Shown here piece by piece: positions 1-6,404 of a DNA stretch of 11,376 nt (its first letter is position 1; each line of letters opens with the position of its first letter). The notes beneath the pieces are model-generated. The model worked only from the letters and a program-made list of their open reading frames with translations. It was not told where the DNA came from and searched no databases. Made by a program: the position numbers and the translations under genes. The DNA comes from an uncultured delta proteobacterium (GTDB lineage: Bacteria > Myxococcota_A > Bradymonadia > REDH01), in NCBI GenBank assembly GCA_903912275.1, contig CAIWGR010000161.1:1-11376 (forward strand), given 5' to 3'.

Positions 1-360
1 CACTCCCTTGTCGCCGGCCGAGGCGTAGCGCTGCGGGATGCCCGAGAGCGATACGAAGCGGTGAGAGCGCAGGTTGGGGTCGACCTTCTCGGCGCGGATT
101 GCGGCTCCGATGTCTTCGGTGGCCCCAAGCGGGGCGACCGCAGCCGGAGCGAAGAAGTAGCGGAGGTGGCCGACATACTGCCAGGCGATGAGGCCGCTCA
201 GCCCTAGCAGCAGCGCGAAGACCAGGGGCCTCAGGATGCGGGTGGCCTGCGACGCGGCGATGCGATCCAGGTCTGCTGTTCCCAGCTCACCAGACTGTTT
301 TGTTCCGAAGAAGTCGCGCTCGAATTCCTCGGGCGCCAGATGCTGTTCGTTGTCGTCCAT
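1..360 (-). CDS. Single-pass membrane protein of unknown function, 3' end outside the window
   Basis: I do not recognise this family. Reading from the ATG at 360 there are 120 codons open to the window edge with no stop, so the C-terminus is missing. Residues 1-44 are acidic and polar (starts MDDNEQHLAPEEFERDFFG). Residues 45-66 form one clear hydrophobic segment (PLVFALLLGLSGLIAW) ending in QYVGHLRYFF. The visible remainder looks soluble and contains LRSHRFVSLSGIP. The absence of a signal peptide suggests N-terminus in the cytoplasm and C-terminal part outside. It starts 17 nt after the stop of the phosphoesterase gene on the same strand, with a GAGG about 8 nt before the ATG, so it is very likely the third gene of the radical SAM/phosphoesterase unit. 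The reading frame and membrane segment are seen directly; the operon link is inference; the function is unknown. Confidence 0.7.
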   Translation of the reverse strand, partial: MDDNEQHLAPEEFERDFFGTKQSGELGTADLDRIAASQATRILRPLVFALLLGLSGLIAWQYVGHLRYFFAPAAVAPLGATEDIGAAIRAEKVDPNLRSHRFVSLSGIPQRYASAGDKGV

Positions 361-377
361 GTTGGGCCTCGGGAACT

Positions 378-1193
378 TCAGAAGCGGCCTAGGGCGCGCT
401 CTTTGGCGGGCAAGATTTCGAGGCAGGTTGTCCACCACCCTGTGAGGATGGTGGCGACGAACTCCTCCGGGAGCCGCTCGTCGCGCATCTCGTCGGCGAG
501 CGCAGCGTGGTCATAGCTGATGGGGAGGAATCGATGGCGGATGGCGCCGGGCGTGGTGAGGTCGAGTTCGACCGCCCAGACATGCAGATTGCCGTCGTTA
601 GCAGGTCTTCCGATGGCGCCAACATTGATGACCGAGCGGCCTGAGGAGAGCGTACGTGCCCACGGGATTCCGGTGTGGGTGACGAGGAGAAGGTCGGCAC
701 CGGCGTCGCGGAGGAGGTGTTCGAGGAAGTGGTCCGGCGAGGTGGAGGACCAGAGGAACTCGTTGGTGCGACGGGTCGAGCCATGGGCCATGACAACCTG
801 CTGTCCGTTCCATGTGCGGCGGAAGCCGGTGGGCAGCGCCCTCAGCCAGTCCTTGTTGGCGTCCGAGGTGTGGGAGAGGGTGTAGTCGTAGCTGATGCGG
901 GCGAAGTGGTTATCGCGGGGGTCGGTGTAGCCGCAGGCGCAGTCTTCAAGGCGATTGCCGACGGAGTGGTCGTAGTTCCCCTGCATGCAATGTACGCCCG
1001 CCTCTCGCAGGAGTGGGAAGACCTTGTCGGGGTTGGGTCCGAAGCCGCCCATGTCTCCGAGGCAGTACATTTCGTCGGCGCCAAGGCGCTGGGCCTCGGC
1101 GAGGGTTGCGGCGAGACTGCGATGGTTGTTGTAGACGCCGCCAAAGACGACGATGCGCTGGGGCGGCGCGTGGTCCAGCTTCAGGTTCGGCAT
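378..1193 (-). CDS. Calcineurin-like metallophosphoesterase, YfcE-like type, with atypical motif I
   Basis: 271 aa, cytoplasmic (no signal peptide or membrane segment). Metallophosphoesterase blocks appear in the expected order: LGDMGGFGPNP (45-55, Gly-Asp motif), GNYD (72-75, the GN[HD] motif), MAHGS (135-139), VTHTGIP (171-177, GHTHxP-like) and VGAIGRP (191-197, the usual N-x-G-S/A-x-G-x-P loop). The first metal-binding motif, normally DxHGN, reads GVYNN at 19-23, so its Asp and His are missing. Extra Cys residues lie at DCACGYTDP (84-92). I chose the ATG at 1193, which has GGAGGG six nt upstream; a TTG at 1214 is in frame but has no such site. The start overlaps the end of the radical SAM gene by 13 nt, implying translational coupling. 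The family assignment rests on motif order. The substrate is unknown, and activity could be altered or lost given motif I. Confidence 0.88.
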   Translation of the reverse strand: MPNLKLDHAPPQRIVVFGGVYNNHRSLAATLAEAQRLGADEMYCLGDMGGFGPNPDKVFPLLREAGVHCMQGNYDHSVGNRLEDCACGYTDPRDNHFARISYDYTLSHTSDANKDWLRALPTGFRRTWNGQQVVMAHGSTRRTNEFLWSSTSPDHFLEHLLRDAGADLLLVTHTGIPWARTLSSGRSVINVGAIGRPANDGNLHVWAVELDLTTPGAIRHRFLPISYDHAALADEMRDERLPEEFVATILTGWWTTCLEILPAKERALGRF

Positions 1194-2044
1194 CGGAGGC
1201 CCTCCGCGTGGCAACTGTAGCAGGCCTGGTGGCGAAGCTGGATAGGTTGGAGCGCGTCGGTGAGATGGTCGCTCATGCGGGCGCCCGGTGCTTCGATGAG
1301 GATGGGGCAGGGGTAGACGCCCTTGGCAGTGACCATGCGCCCCGTGCCACAGGCGAGGGAGAAGACCTCATCGGGCAGGAGGTCGCCGTCGAAGAGGCGC
1401 TCGGCATCCTCATAGCCTCGGTCGCGCCGCGCCTCTCGGCCGAGCCGGAGTGGGGGCAGAAACTTGAGTCTCGGTCGGGTGATACCGGAGTTTGCGAGCA
1501 GCTGCTGAAAGGCGGGGAGTGTGGCTTCAGTCGCGGGCACCACCTCGGTGATGGTGAGGATCGGGTCGATGCCCGCCCCGGCGCAGAGGGTGACGGCGGC
1601 GATGATTTTCTCGAAGGTGCCGCGGCCGCGGATGGGGTCGTTCTGGTCCGCGGTGAAGCCGTCGAGGGAGATGCGGAGGTCGAGGCTGTAGGGTGAGGCG
1701 GCTGCCAATTTGGAGAGGCGGTCGGCGCGAGGTGCGTCGATGAGCAGGCCGTTGGTGAGGATGCTCAGCGGACCGCGCTCGAGGACAAAGGCGATGAGCG
1801 CTTCGATCTCCGGGTGGAGGAAGGGCTCACCCCCGGTGAAATAGAATTCCCGCACACCGAAGCCGATGGCCTCGTCGACCGAAGCTCTGACCTGCGCCGC
1901 GGTCATCATCGGGTGGCTCGCGTTGTTGGGACCACAGGTGATGAAGCAGTGTTTGCAGGTGAGGTTGCAGAGCGTTCCCGTGACCTGGAGCCAGAGCGTC
2001 TCGAGGTAGGGGAAGGGCAGTGTTGGCGGCGCCTGGAGCTGCAT
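1181..2044 (-). CDS. Radical SAM protein with SPASM/twitch-like C-terminal cysteines
   Basis: 287 aa. The radical SAM [4Fe-4S] motif CxxxCxxC is CNLTCKHC with Cys26, Cys30 and Cys33; Cys37 follows closely. FYFTGGEPFLHPE (68-80) is the GGE motif that helps bind S-adenosylmethionine, and DLRISLDG (122-129) is a further core strand typical of the family. The C-terminus carries Cys232, Cys246 (GVYPC), Cys275, Cys278 and Cys285, resembling a shortened SPASM or twitch region that would hold one auxiliary iron-sulfur cluster. Such enzymes often modify peptides, proteins or small cofactors by radical chemistry, but no precursor peptide is visible nearby, so the substrate is unknown. The next gene, a phosphoesterase, begins inside its last codons. 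The start is uncertain: ATG at 2044 is chosen, GTG at 2050 is possible, and neither has a clear ribosome-binding site. The divergent transglycosylase gene starts 68 nt away. Confidence 0.9.
   Translation of the reverse strand: MQLQAPPTLPFPYLETLWLQVTGTLCNLTCKHCFITCGPNNASHPMMTAAQVRASVDEAIGFGVREFYFTGGEPFLHPEIEALIAFVLERGPLSILTNGLLIDAPRADRLSKLAAASPYSLDLRISLDGFTADQNDPIRGRGTFEKIIAAVTLCAGAGIDPILTITEVVPATEATLPAFQQLLANSGITRPRLKFLPPLRLGREARRDRGYEDAERLFDGDLLPDEVFSLACGTGRMVTAKGVYPCPILIEAPGARMSDHLTDALQPIQLRHQACYSCHAEGLRCRT
1194..1206 (-). promoter_or_regulatory. Palindrome containing the ribosome-binding site of the phosphoesterase
   Basis: Read on the minus strand this is CGGAGGGCCTCCG, a perfect 13-nt inverted repeat placed immediately before the ATG at 1193. 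Its left arm contains the Shine-Dalgarno GGAGGG. In RNA it could form a 5-bp stem (CGGAG/CTCCG) with a GGC loop, hiding the binding site unless ribosomes finishing the radical SAM gene open it. The sequence is within the radical SAM coding region (codons for EGLR), so coding constraint also shapes it. The palindrome is observed; the regulatory role is inference. Confidence 0.4.
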
Positions 2045-2067
2045 GGGCACGATGGTTCACACAAAGG

Positions 2068-2096
2068 TTGGCAAATGTCGAAGAGTGGAGAACATT
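2068..2096 (+). promoter_or_regulatory. Possible sigma-70-like promoter for the transglycosylase gene
   Basis: TTGGCA (2068-2073) matches five of six bases of the -35 consensus and is followed, after 17 bp, by AACATT (2091-2096), a weak -10. It lies in the short divergent gap before the transglycosylase. If real, transcription would begin near 2103, leaving almost no leader before the TTG start at 2113 and favouring the ATG at 2149 as start. High GC background makes such matches unreliable. Confidence 0.22.
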
Positions 2097-2102
2097 GGAG
2101 GC

Positions 2103-2108
2103 AGGAGG
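2103..2108 (+). promoter_or_regulatory. Ribosome-binding site AGGAGG before the transglycosylase TTG start
   Basis: AGGAGG stands 4 nt upstream of an in-frame TTG at 2113. That start yields a lipoprotein signal peptide with a basic N-terminus (MRKSE...). The spacing is a little short. The competing ATG at 2149 has only AAGGG placed 3 nt before it and would give a signal peptide with no positive charge. Confidence 0.45.
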
Positions 2109-2112
2109 CCTC

Positions 2113-4269
2113 TTGCGCAAGAGCGAACTGGGAGCATGGCAAGGGTGGATGAGCGTCGCGGTGGCGGTGCTGCTCTCGGCCTGCGCGGAGGAGGCGCTGC
2201 CAGTCGCGGCGTCACACGACCACGAGGCTGTTGTGGCACCTGTGCCGACGATCGCTGCCGCGTCGGATGGGAGCGGTGGGCCGGTCGCGTCGGCGCGCAG
2301 GCTGCCTGCAGTGGCGGTGGCGTCGAGCCTGTGCGAAGCGCTGTCTGTGGTGTCGGCGTCACCTCCGCGGTCCGGTGCGTCCGCAGAGATGCTGCTTGCA
2401 GAGCGCCGGGCCTGTGCCGGCGCAGTGAGCGAGGCGCTCCTTCACTGGCATGCGGCGGCGGCGGCTGAGCCACGCTTGGGCGACATCACGAACCGCCGCA
2501 TCGCGCAGGCGACCGGTGGAGGACAACGGGGCGGCAGTCCACCGCAGACCCTCGCAGGGCTGCTGACATCGGGCGGCGATGGCGCGGTGCCCGATGAGGC
2601 AGAACTGTTTGCGCTCGAGCCGGCCCCTTGGATTCGGGCGCGCGTCGATGCGCTGCGCTGGAAACGGGTGATGGATGGGCCCGAGGATGCCTCGCAGCTG
2701 GCCTGGTCGCAACGGTGGCTGATGGAGACTGACGAGGGGGACGGAGCGCTCTGGCTGGAGCGGTTCGCCTGGCTGCGGGCTCGTCCTTCACTCCGCGCGG
2801 CAGACCGGATGCTGCTCTCGGGTCGCTGTGTTGATCGGTTTGCGTCGGATGAGGAGCTGCCGTTGTCGGAGGTTGCGGTGAGGAGGCTCACGCCGCTCGT
2901 GGAGCAATGTCTTGGAGCATCGGCGATGGAGGATGGTTTGCTACCCGCGGGGTCGGTTGGCTGGCTGCTGGGACGCCCTGCTTCCGACGATGCGGCAGAG
3001 GTTGAACTCGCCGCAAGAGAGTCGCGTTGGCGCGCGCTGGTCGTCGCCCGTCGCGCAGACAGGGATGCGGAGGCGCTCGAGATTGCCGCAACGCTTTCGT
3101 CGGCTCCTGCTGGATGGCGCGGCAGCGAGTCGCTGCTCGCCTGCGTGACGCTGTCAGCCTCGTTGGGCGAGGCGGCGCAGTCGGAAGGGTGCTTGGCGGC
3201 GTTCGACCGGCTGCACACTGTGCTGCCGTGGGACCGCGCGCTGTCGTACGAGGTTGCGACCCAGCGTGCGCTGCGCACACGCGATCTCGTTGCAGCGATG
3301 GGGTCGGTGGAGCTCGCAATGGAGGCAGGCGCTTCGACGCGTCATCGGCTGGTAGCAGCGCGCGCCAAAGACGCGTTGCCGGAGCTGCGAGCGCTCATCG
3401 CCGACGCACCTGTGAGCTACGAGGCCGTCTATGCTGATCGCCTGCTGCGACAGGATGGCGGGGCCGGCGAACTGGCCTCTAAGCTCTCTGCGCTGAGGTT
3501 TGTCTCGACGGTGCGGGCGCCTTCAGAGCGCGGCTGGGCGGCCGACTGGCTCGCCGCGGAGGGCTACATTGCACAGGCACGGAGCGAGGCGCTCCTGCAG
3601 GCCGAAGTCGAGGGCGCACTGCATCCCAGCCTCTGGGGTCTCGCCTCCGATCTTCTCTCTCGAAACGGGGAGTTTGCGCTCGCTCACTCCGCCGCGCGGC
3701 GGATGACGGCATCGCTGGGCGTCTATCCTTCAGCGACCGCGTTGATCTCGGGGCGGGTCTGGCGTGAGGCCTATCCGATGCTGTGGGAGAAGGAGATTGC
3801 GGCTGCGAGTTCACGTCAGGGTGTGCCGCGCAGTCTGCTGCTGGCCTTCCTGCGGCGAGAGTCTGGATTCGACGCCGACGCGCGCTCGTCGGTGGGCGCG
3901 CGGGGACTGATGCAGCTGCTTCCGGCGACGGCGCGCGAGGTGGCGGCGCGGCATCAGATGTCGCTCGCGCCCGGATTGGGCGATCCTGCCCTCAACCTAG
4001 AAATTGCGGCCGCCATGATTGCCGATCTGATGGCGGAGTTCGGCGGCAGGACGGAGGTTGTAGCGGCCGCATATTCCGCCGGGCCCGCAAAGGCGCGCCG
4101 TTGGCTCCGAGGAGATGAGGGGGCTGACCTTTGGCTTTGGACGGAGGCCATCCCCTACGATGTTGTTCGCTCCTACGCCCGCGAGATTGCGGTCTCTGCA
4201 GCGGTCTATGCTGCGTGGCTCGGAGAGCCTCCACCGGCAGCCAACATCTCGCTGGCAGATGAGCGCTAG
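2113..4269 (+). CDS. Lipoprotein soluble-lytic-transglycosylase-like protein (SLT domain, GH23)
   Basis: 718 aa from the TTG start. Residues 1-24 form a lipoprotein signal peptide with lipobox LLSAC, the lipidated Cys being Cys24. Residues of roughly 30-550 are Ala/Leu/Glu/Arg-rich and mostly helical, compatible with the superhelical U-shaped region of Slt70-type enzymes. The last ~150 residues are an SLT domain: RRESGF with catalytic Glu583, GLMQLLPATA from 598, AAYSAGPAKARRW, and EAIPYDVVRSYAREI, the block typical of Slt70 relatives. Enzymes of this family cleave the MurNAc-GlcNAc bond of peptidoglycan, forming 1,6-anhydroMurNAc, here probably anchored in a membrane facing the periplasm. 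The gene diverges from the radical SAM gene and ends in a stop codon overlapping that of the convergent lipoprotein gene. Catalytic domain certain; the start (TTG 2113, ATG 2149 or upstream GTG 2020) is less so. Confidence 0.9.
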   Translation: MRKSELGAWQGWMSVAVAVLLSACAEEALPVAASHDHEAVVAPVPTIAAASDGSGGPVASARRLPAVAVASSLCEALSVVSASPPRSGASAEMLLAERRACAGAVSEALLHWHAAAAAEPRLGDITNRRIAQATGGGQRGGSPPQTLAGLLTSGGDGAVPDEAELFALEPAPWIRARVDALRWKRVMDGPEDASQLAWSQRWLMETDEGDGALWLERFAWLRARPSLRAADRMLLSGRCVDRFASDEELPLSEVAVRRLTPLVEQCLGASAMEDGLLPAGSVGWLLGRPASDDAAEVELAARESRWRALVVARRADRDAEALEIAATLSSAPAGWRGSESLLACVTLSASLGEAAQSEGCLAAFDRLHTVLPWDRALSYEVATQRALRTRDLVAAMGSVELAMEAGASTRHRLVAARAKDALPELRALIADAPVSYEAVYADRLLRQDGGAGELASKLSALRFVSTVRAPSERGWAADWLAAEGYIAQARSEALLQAEVEGALHPSLWGLASDLLSRNGEFALAHSAARRMTASLGVYPSATALISGRVWREAYPMLWEKEIAAASSRQGVPRSLLLAFLRRESGFDADARSSVGARGLMQLLPATAREVAARHQMSLAPGLGDPALNLEIAAAMIADLMAEFGGRTEVVAAAYSAGPAKARRWLRGDEGADLWLWTEAIPYDVVRSYAREIAVSAAVYAAWLGEPPPAANISLADER
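4266..4269. other. Overlapping stop codons of two convergent genes (CTAG)
   Basis: The palindrome CTAG contains TAG at 4267-4269, ending the plus-strand transglycosylase, and TAG at 4268-4266, ending the minus-strand lipoprotein. There is no intergenic room for a terminator, so the two transcripts must overlap at their 3' ends. Confidence 0.9.
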
Positions 4270-4907
4270 GGGCCCGAGGCGGGTGCCGGAACCGCCGCCG
4301 CGTTGAGCTGCTTGCGTAGACCTTCTGCCGTTGTGTCGCCGGGTCCGAGGTAGTCCGGCTGCATGATGAGAAGGTGTTCGATGGCGTCGCGTAGCGCGGC
4401 CACGGGGACATGGCTGCCCGACGCCGACTGGCTGTTGGCGAAGGCCCAGACAAACCAAGCGTCGGGCTCGGCCGGGAAGTCTGTTCGGGCGATCTCAGCG
4501 ACCGCTCGCGCCTCGTCAAACTGCCCGAGCCGGCCGAGCAGCCAGGCCTGTCGCGGCAGGAGCCAGGCACGGGCCTTCGGGTCGGCGATCATCGCGGATT
4601 CGATGCGGCCAAGGAGCTCCGGGCCGCGGCCGAGCGAGAAGAAGACAAGTTCGACTTCGTTGAGCACCTTGGTGGGTGCGCGGCGCGTGAAGAAGAGGTC
4701 GCCTGAGGCGGTCACCTGCCCGAGAATTGCCTCGTAGGAGGCTTGCGTCTGGGAGGAGAGTGTCGGCGGTTGCGGTGGTGTGACGGGTGTGGTCGGCGCG
4801 ATGGCGACCCGGTCAATCCGGTCCCGCTGCTGTGCCGGCGCGACGAGGTCGCAGGCGGTGAGCAGGAGCGGCGCAAGTGCGAGGGCGGCAAGGGTGGGAA
4901 GCTTCAT
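4266..4907 (-). CDS. Small lipoprotein with a TPR-like helical region
   Basis: 213 aa. Residues 1-19 are a lipoprotein signal peptide (MKLPTLAALALAPLLLTAC, lipidated Cys19). The residue after Cys is Asp20; in Escherichia coli Asp at +2 keeps a lipoprotein in the inner membrane, but this rule may not hold in other phyla. A Pro/Thr-rich linker (about 34-52) follows, then a helical part with at least one TPR-like unit (LPRQAWLLGRLGQFDEARAVAEIA, about 117-140, split over two helices). The chosen ATG at 4907 overlaps the folK stop as ATGA (4 nt), indicating translational coupling; an upstream start at 4964 would bury the signal peptide and is rejected. I recognise no named family. The role may be protein-protein contact in the envelope. 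Signal peptide is seen; function is not inferable. Confidence 0.85.
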   Translation of the reverse strand: MKLPTLAALALAPLLLTACDLVAPAQQRDRIDRVAIAPTTPVTPPQPPTLSSQTQASYEAILGQVTASGDLFFTRRAPTKVLNEVELVFFSLGRGPELLGRIESAMIADPKARAWLLPRQAWLLGRLGQFDEARAVAEIARTDFPAEPDAWFVWAFANSQSASGSHVPVAALRDAIEHLLIMQPDYLGPGDTTAEGLRKQLNAAAVPAPASGP

Positions 4908-5413
4908 GGTTCGAGCCTGATGGGGAGCTCGTCCTGAGCGAGTTTGGGGAGTAGCTCTGCCCATATTTCATCAACGCGCCGGCCGAGCGCGGGGTGCCGG
5001 AGGCCGGGGTCGAGATCGACGAGCGGTCGGAGCACGAAGGGTCGCTCGTGAAGCCGGGGATGGGGCAGGATGAGTGCCTCGGTCTCGCGGACGAGGTCGT
5101 CCCAGAGGAGGAGGTCGAGGTCGATGACGCGGGGTCCGTTTCGCTCGGCTCGGACGCGGCCAAGCGAGGTCTCGATGTCGAGGAGGCGCTCGAGGAGCCC
5201 GTCGGGGTCGAGGTCGGTCTCAAGCCTCACGACCGCGTTCACAAAGCGGGGCTGCTCCTCCAGATACATGGGCGCGGTGTCGTAGAGATGCGACCGATGG
5301 ATGGGTGTGGAGGCGAGGCGGGCGAGCTGCGCGGTGGCAGCTTCGATGCAGCGGAGCCGGTCGTCGAGGTTGCTGCCGAGGGCGACGAAGGCGGTGTGGT
5401 AGGCTGGGGGCAT
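4904..5413 (-). CDS. folK: 2-amino-4-hydroxy-6-hydroxymethyldihydropteridine pyrophosphokinase
   Basis: 169 aa, close to the usual ~160 of HPPK. The enzyme transfers pyrophosphate from ATP to 6-hydroxymethyl-7,8-dihydropterin, the step before dihydropteroate synthase in folate synthesis, in the cytoplasm. Motifs in order: VALGSNLDDR (10-19), SHLYDTAP (41-48), RFVNAVVRLET (56-66), the HPPK signature GPRVIDLDLLL (93-103) with magnesium-binding Asp98 and Asp100, and LPHPRLHERPFVLRPL (116-131). I chose the ATG at 5413 because the homologous region begins just after it; longer starts at 5491 and 5578 are in frame but would add sequence unlike the family and run under the Fic promoter region. No clear Shine-Dalgarno precedes 5413. 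It is followed by the lipoprotein gene through a 4-nt ATGA overlap. Identity is secure; the exact start is moderately sure. Confidence 0.95.
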   Translation of the reverse strand: MPPAYHTAFVALGSNLDDRLRCIEAATAQLARLASTPIHRSHLYDTAPMYLEEQPRFVNAVVRLETDLDPDGLLERLLDIETSLGRVRAERNGPRVIDLDLLLWDDLVRETEALILPHPRLHERPFVLRPLVDLDPGLRHPALGRRVDEIWAELLPKLAQDELPIRLEP

Positions 5414-5465
5414 CGGAGCGCTAGGTTCGCGTCGTGTGAAGCGAAGCAGGGCGAATCGCCGCCGC

Positions 5466-5494
5466 TTGCATTGGATCAGAGAAGTCTCCATAGT
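5466..5494 (+). promoter_or_regulatory. Possible sigma-70-like promoter for the Fic-like gene
   Basis: TTGCAT (5466-5471) and CATAGT (5489-5494) are separated by exactly 17 bp and lie about 83 bp before the Fic-like ATG. Matches to consensus are 3/6 and 4/6, so this is a weak prediction supported mainly by the spacing and the relatively AT-richer setting. Confidence 0.28.
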
Positions 5495-5506
5495 GTCGGC
5501 AGGTCG

Positions 5507-5516
5507 TGGTCGACCA
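5507..5516. promoter_or_regulatory. 10-bp perfect palindrome, possible operator
   Basis: TGGTCGACCA is a perfect dyad placed 12 bp downstream of the candidate -10 CATAGT, where a repressor would often bind. A perfect 10-mer palindrome could occur by chance in a region this size, so the role is speculative. Confidence 0.22.
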
Positions 5517-5576
5517 GAGGAAAGCGGAGCACGGGCACTTGGGGAAGCGCACGATTCGTGGACCGACGGAGGGACC

Positions 5577-6320
5577 ATGGAACGCTGCTACTTGAAGCTC
5601 GACGAACAACTTGATCAGCTCATAGGCGTGGAGTGGAGCGCTCCTGCATCGCGTCGAGAGGCGATGCACGATCGGCTGACCAAGGGCTGGGTCTATCATG
5701 AGCTGGTGGTCGAAGGGTTCGGCATGGAAGCCGAGTCGTTGGATCGTGCCTTGCATGGCGAAGTTGGTGGCAACCACATGGAGCGGACCGCCTTTGAGCG
5801 GGCACGCCGATTCAGAGCGGCCTACCAGCGGATGCGCGAAGTGGGGGCGAGTGCGGAGCCGTTGAACCGGGGGCAGGCCCTTGCCTATCTCGGCTGGTTG
5901 ACGGGCCGTGTCGAGGCTGGATCGATGCGCAAGGATGCTGGCGCAACCGAGCAGTTCAAGCACGAGGTCGTGGCGCCTGAGCAGATCGACAAGGCGCTCG
6001 GGATGATGTTTGCCGAGGCAGATCTGATGAGCAGTCGTCTGCACCCCATCGATCTTGCCGTTCAGGTTCATCACCGGTTTGTGAAGATCTGGCCCTTCGA
6101 AAAACACAGCGCTGCGGTGGCTCGTCTGCTGGCAAATCAGGTGCTGCTGGCGAACGGGTACCCTGCCGTCATCATCCCGAGCTACGAGCGGCAGCGCTAC
6201 TATCACTCGCTCCACTACGATGTTTCGCGGTCGAGAGAGCTGTTCGTCGAAGGGCTGGCGGAGCAGGCGCAGATCCGGTTTCGAGAACTTTCACCGCGGC
6301 GCGAATCTGTAGCCGCATAA
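5577..6320 (+). CDS. Fic-fold protein with degenerate, probably inactive, catalytic motif
   Basis: 247 aa, cytoplasmic. The order of blocks follows Fic proteins: an N-terminal helix with HELVVEGFGMEAESLDRAL (41-59), where Glu46-Gly47 align with the ExG/N of the inhibitory helix region; LHPIDLAVQVHHRFVKIWPF (155-174); ARLLANQVLLANGYPAVIIP (182-201); and a C-terminal YYHSLHYDVSRSRELFVEGL (208-227). The catalytic loop HxFx[DE]GNGRxxR of active Fic AMP transferases reads WPFEKHSAAVAR (172-183): His becomes Trp172, the acidic residue Lys176, Asn Ser178 and the first Arg Ala180, while Pro173, Phe174 and Arg183 remain. The spacing is unchanged, so this is substitution, not a frameshift. AMPylation by the usual mechanism is unlikely; a binding or regulatory role is inferred. 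The ATG at 5577 has GGAGGG just upstream; an earlier in-frame start at 5436 lacks homology. ribA follows 97 nt downstream. Confidence 0.82.
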   Translation: MERCYLKLDEQLDQLIGVEWSAPASRREAMHDRLTKGWVYHELVVEGFGMEAESLDRALHGEVGGNHMERTAFERARRFRAAYQRMREVGASAEPLNRGQALAYLGWLTGRVEAGSMRKDAGATEQFKHEVVAPEQIDKALGMMFAEADLMSSRLHPIDLAVQVHHRFVKIWPFEKHSAAVARLLANQVLLANGYPAVIIPSYERQRYYHSLHYDVSRSRELFVEGLAEQAQIRFRELSPRRESVAA

Positions 6321-6404
6321 GGTGCATCGAAGTGGCAGGTGCTTAGGCAGCGGCGAGACCTTGTCCGGTCCCCTTCAACCGCCTACCAGCGATCCTGTTC
6401 CACC

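Larger units (their letters stand above)
5414..5576. other. Divergent intergenic region folK / Fic-like gene
   Basis: This 163-bp stretch is the longest non-coding piece in the window. It should hold promoters for both directions. On the plus strand I see one candidate promoter and one 10-bp palindrome, listed separately. I see no convincing minus-strand promoter for folK and no riboswitch-like structure. Confidence 0.6.

Noticed and set aside
6108..6125. Frameshift or sequencing error explaining the altered Fic motif
   Set aside because: The distance between conserved flanks is exactly that of normal Fic proteins, and neither other frame restores HPFxDGNGR.
6297..6318. GCGGC...GCCGC stem near the end of the Fic-like gene as a terminator
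   Set aside because: The 5-bp stem has an 11-nt loop, lies inside the coding region and is not followed by a T run.
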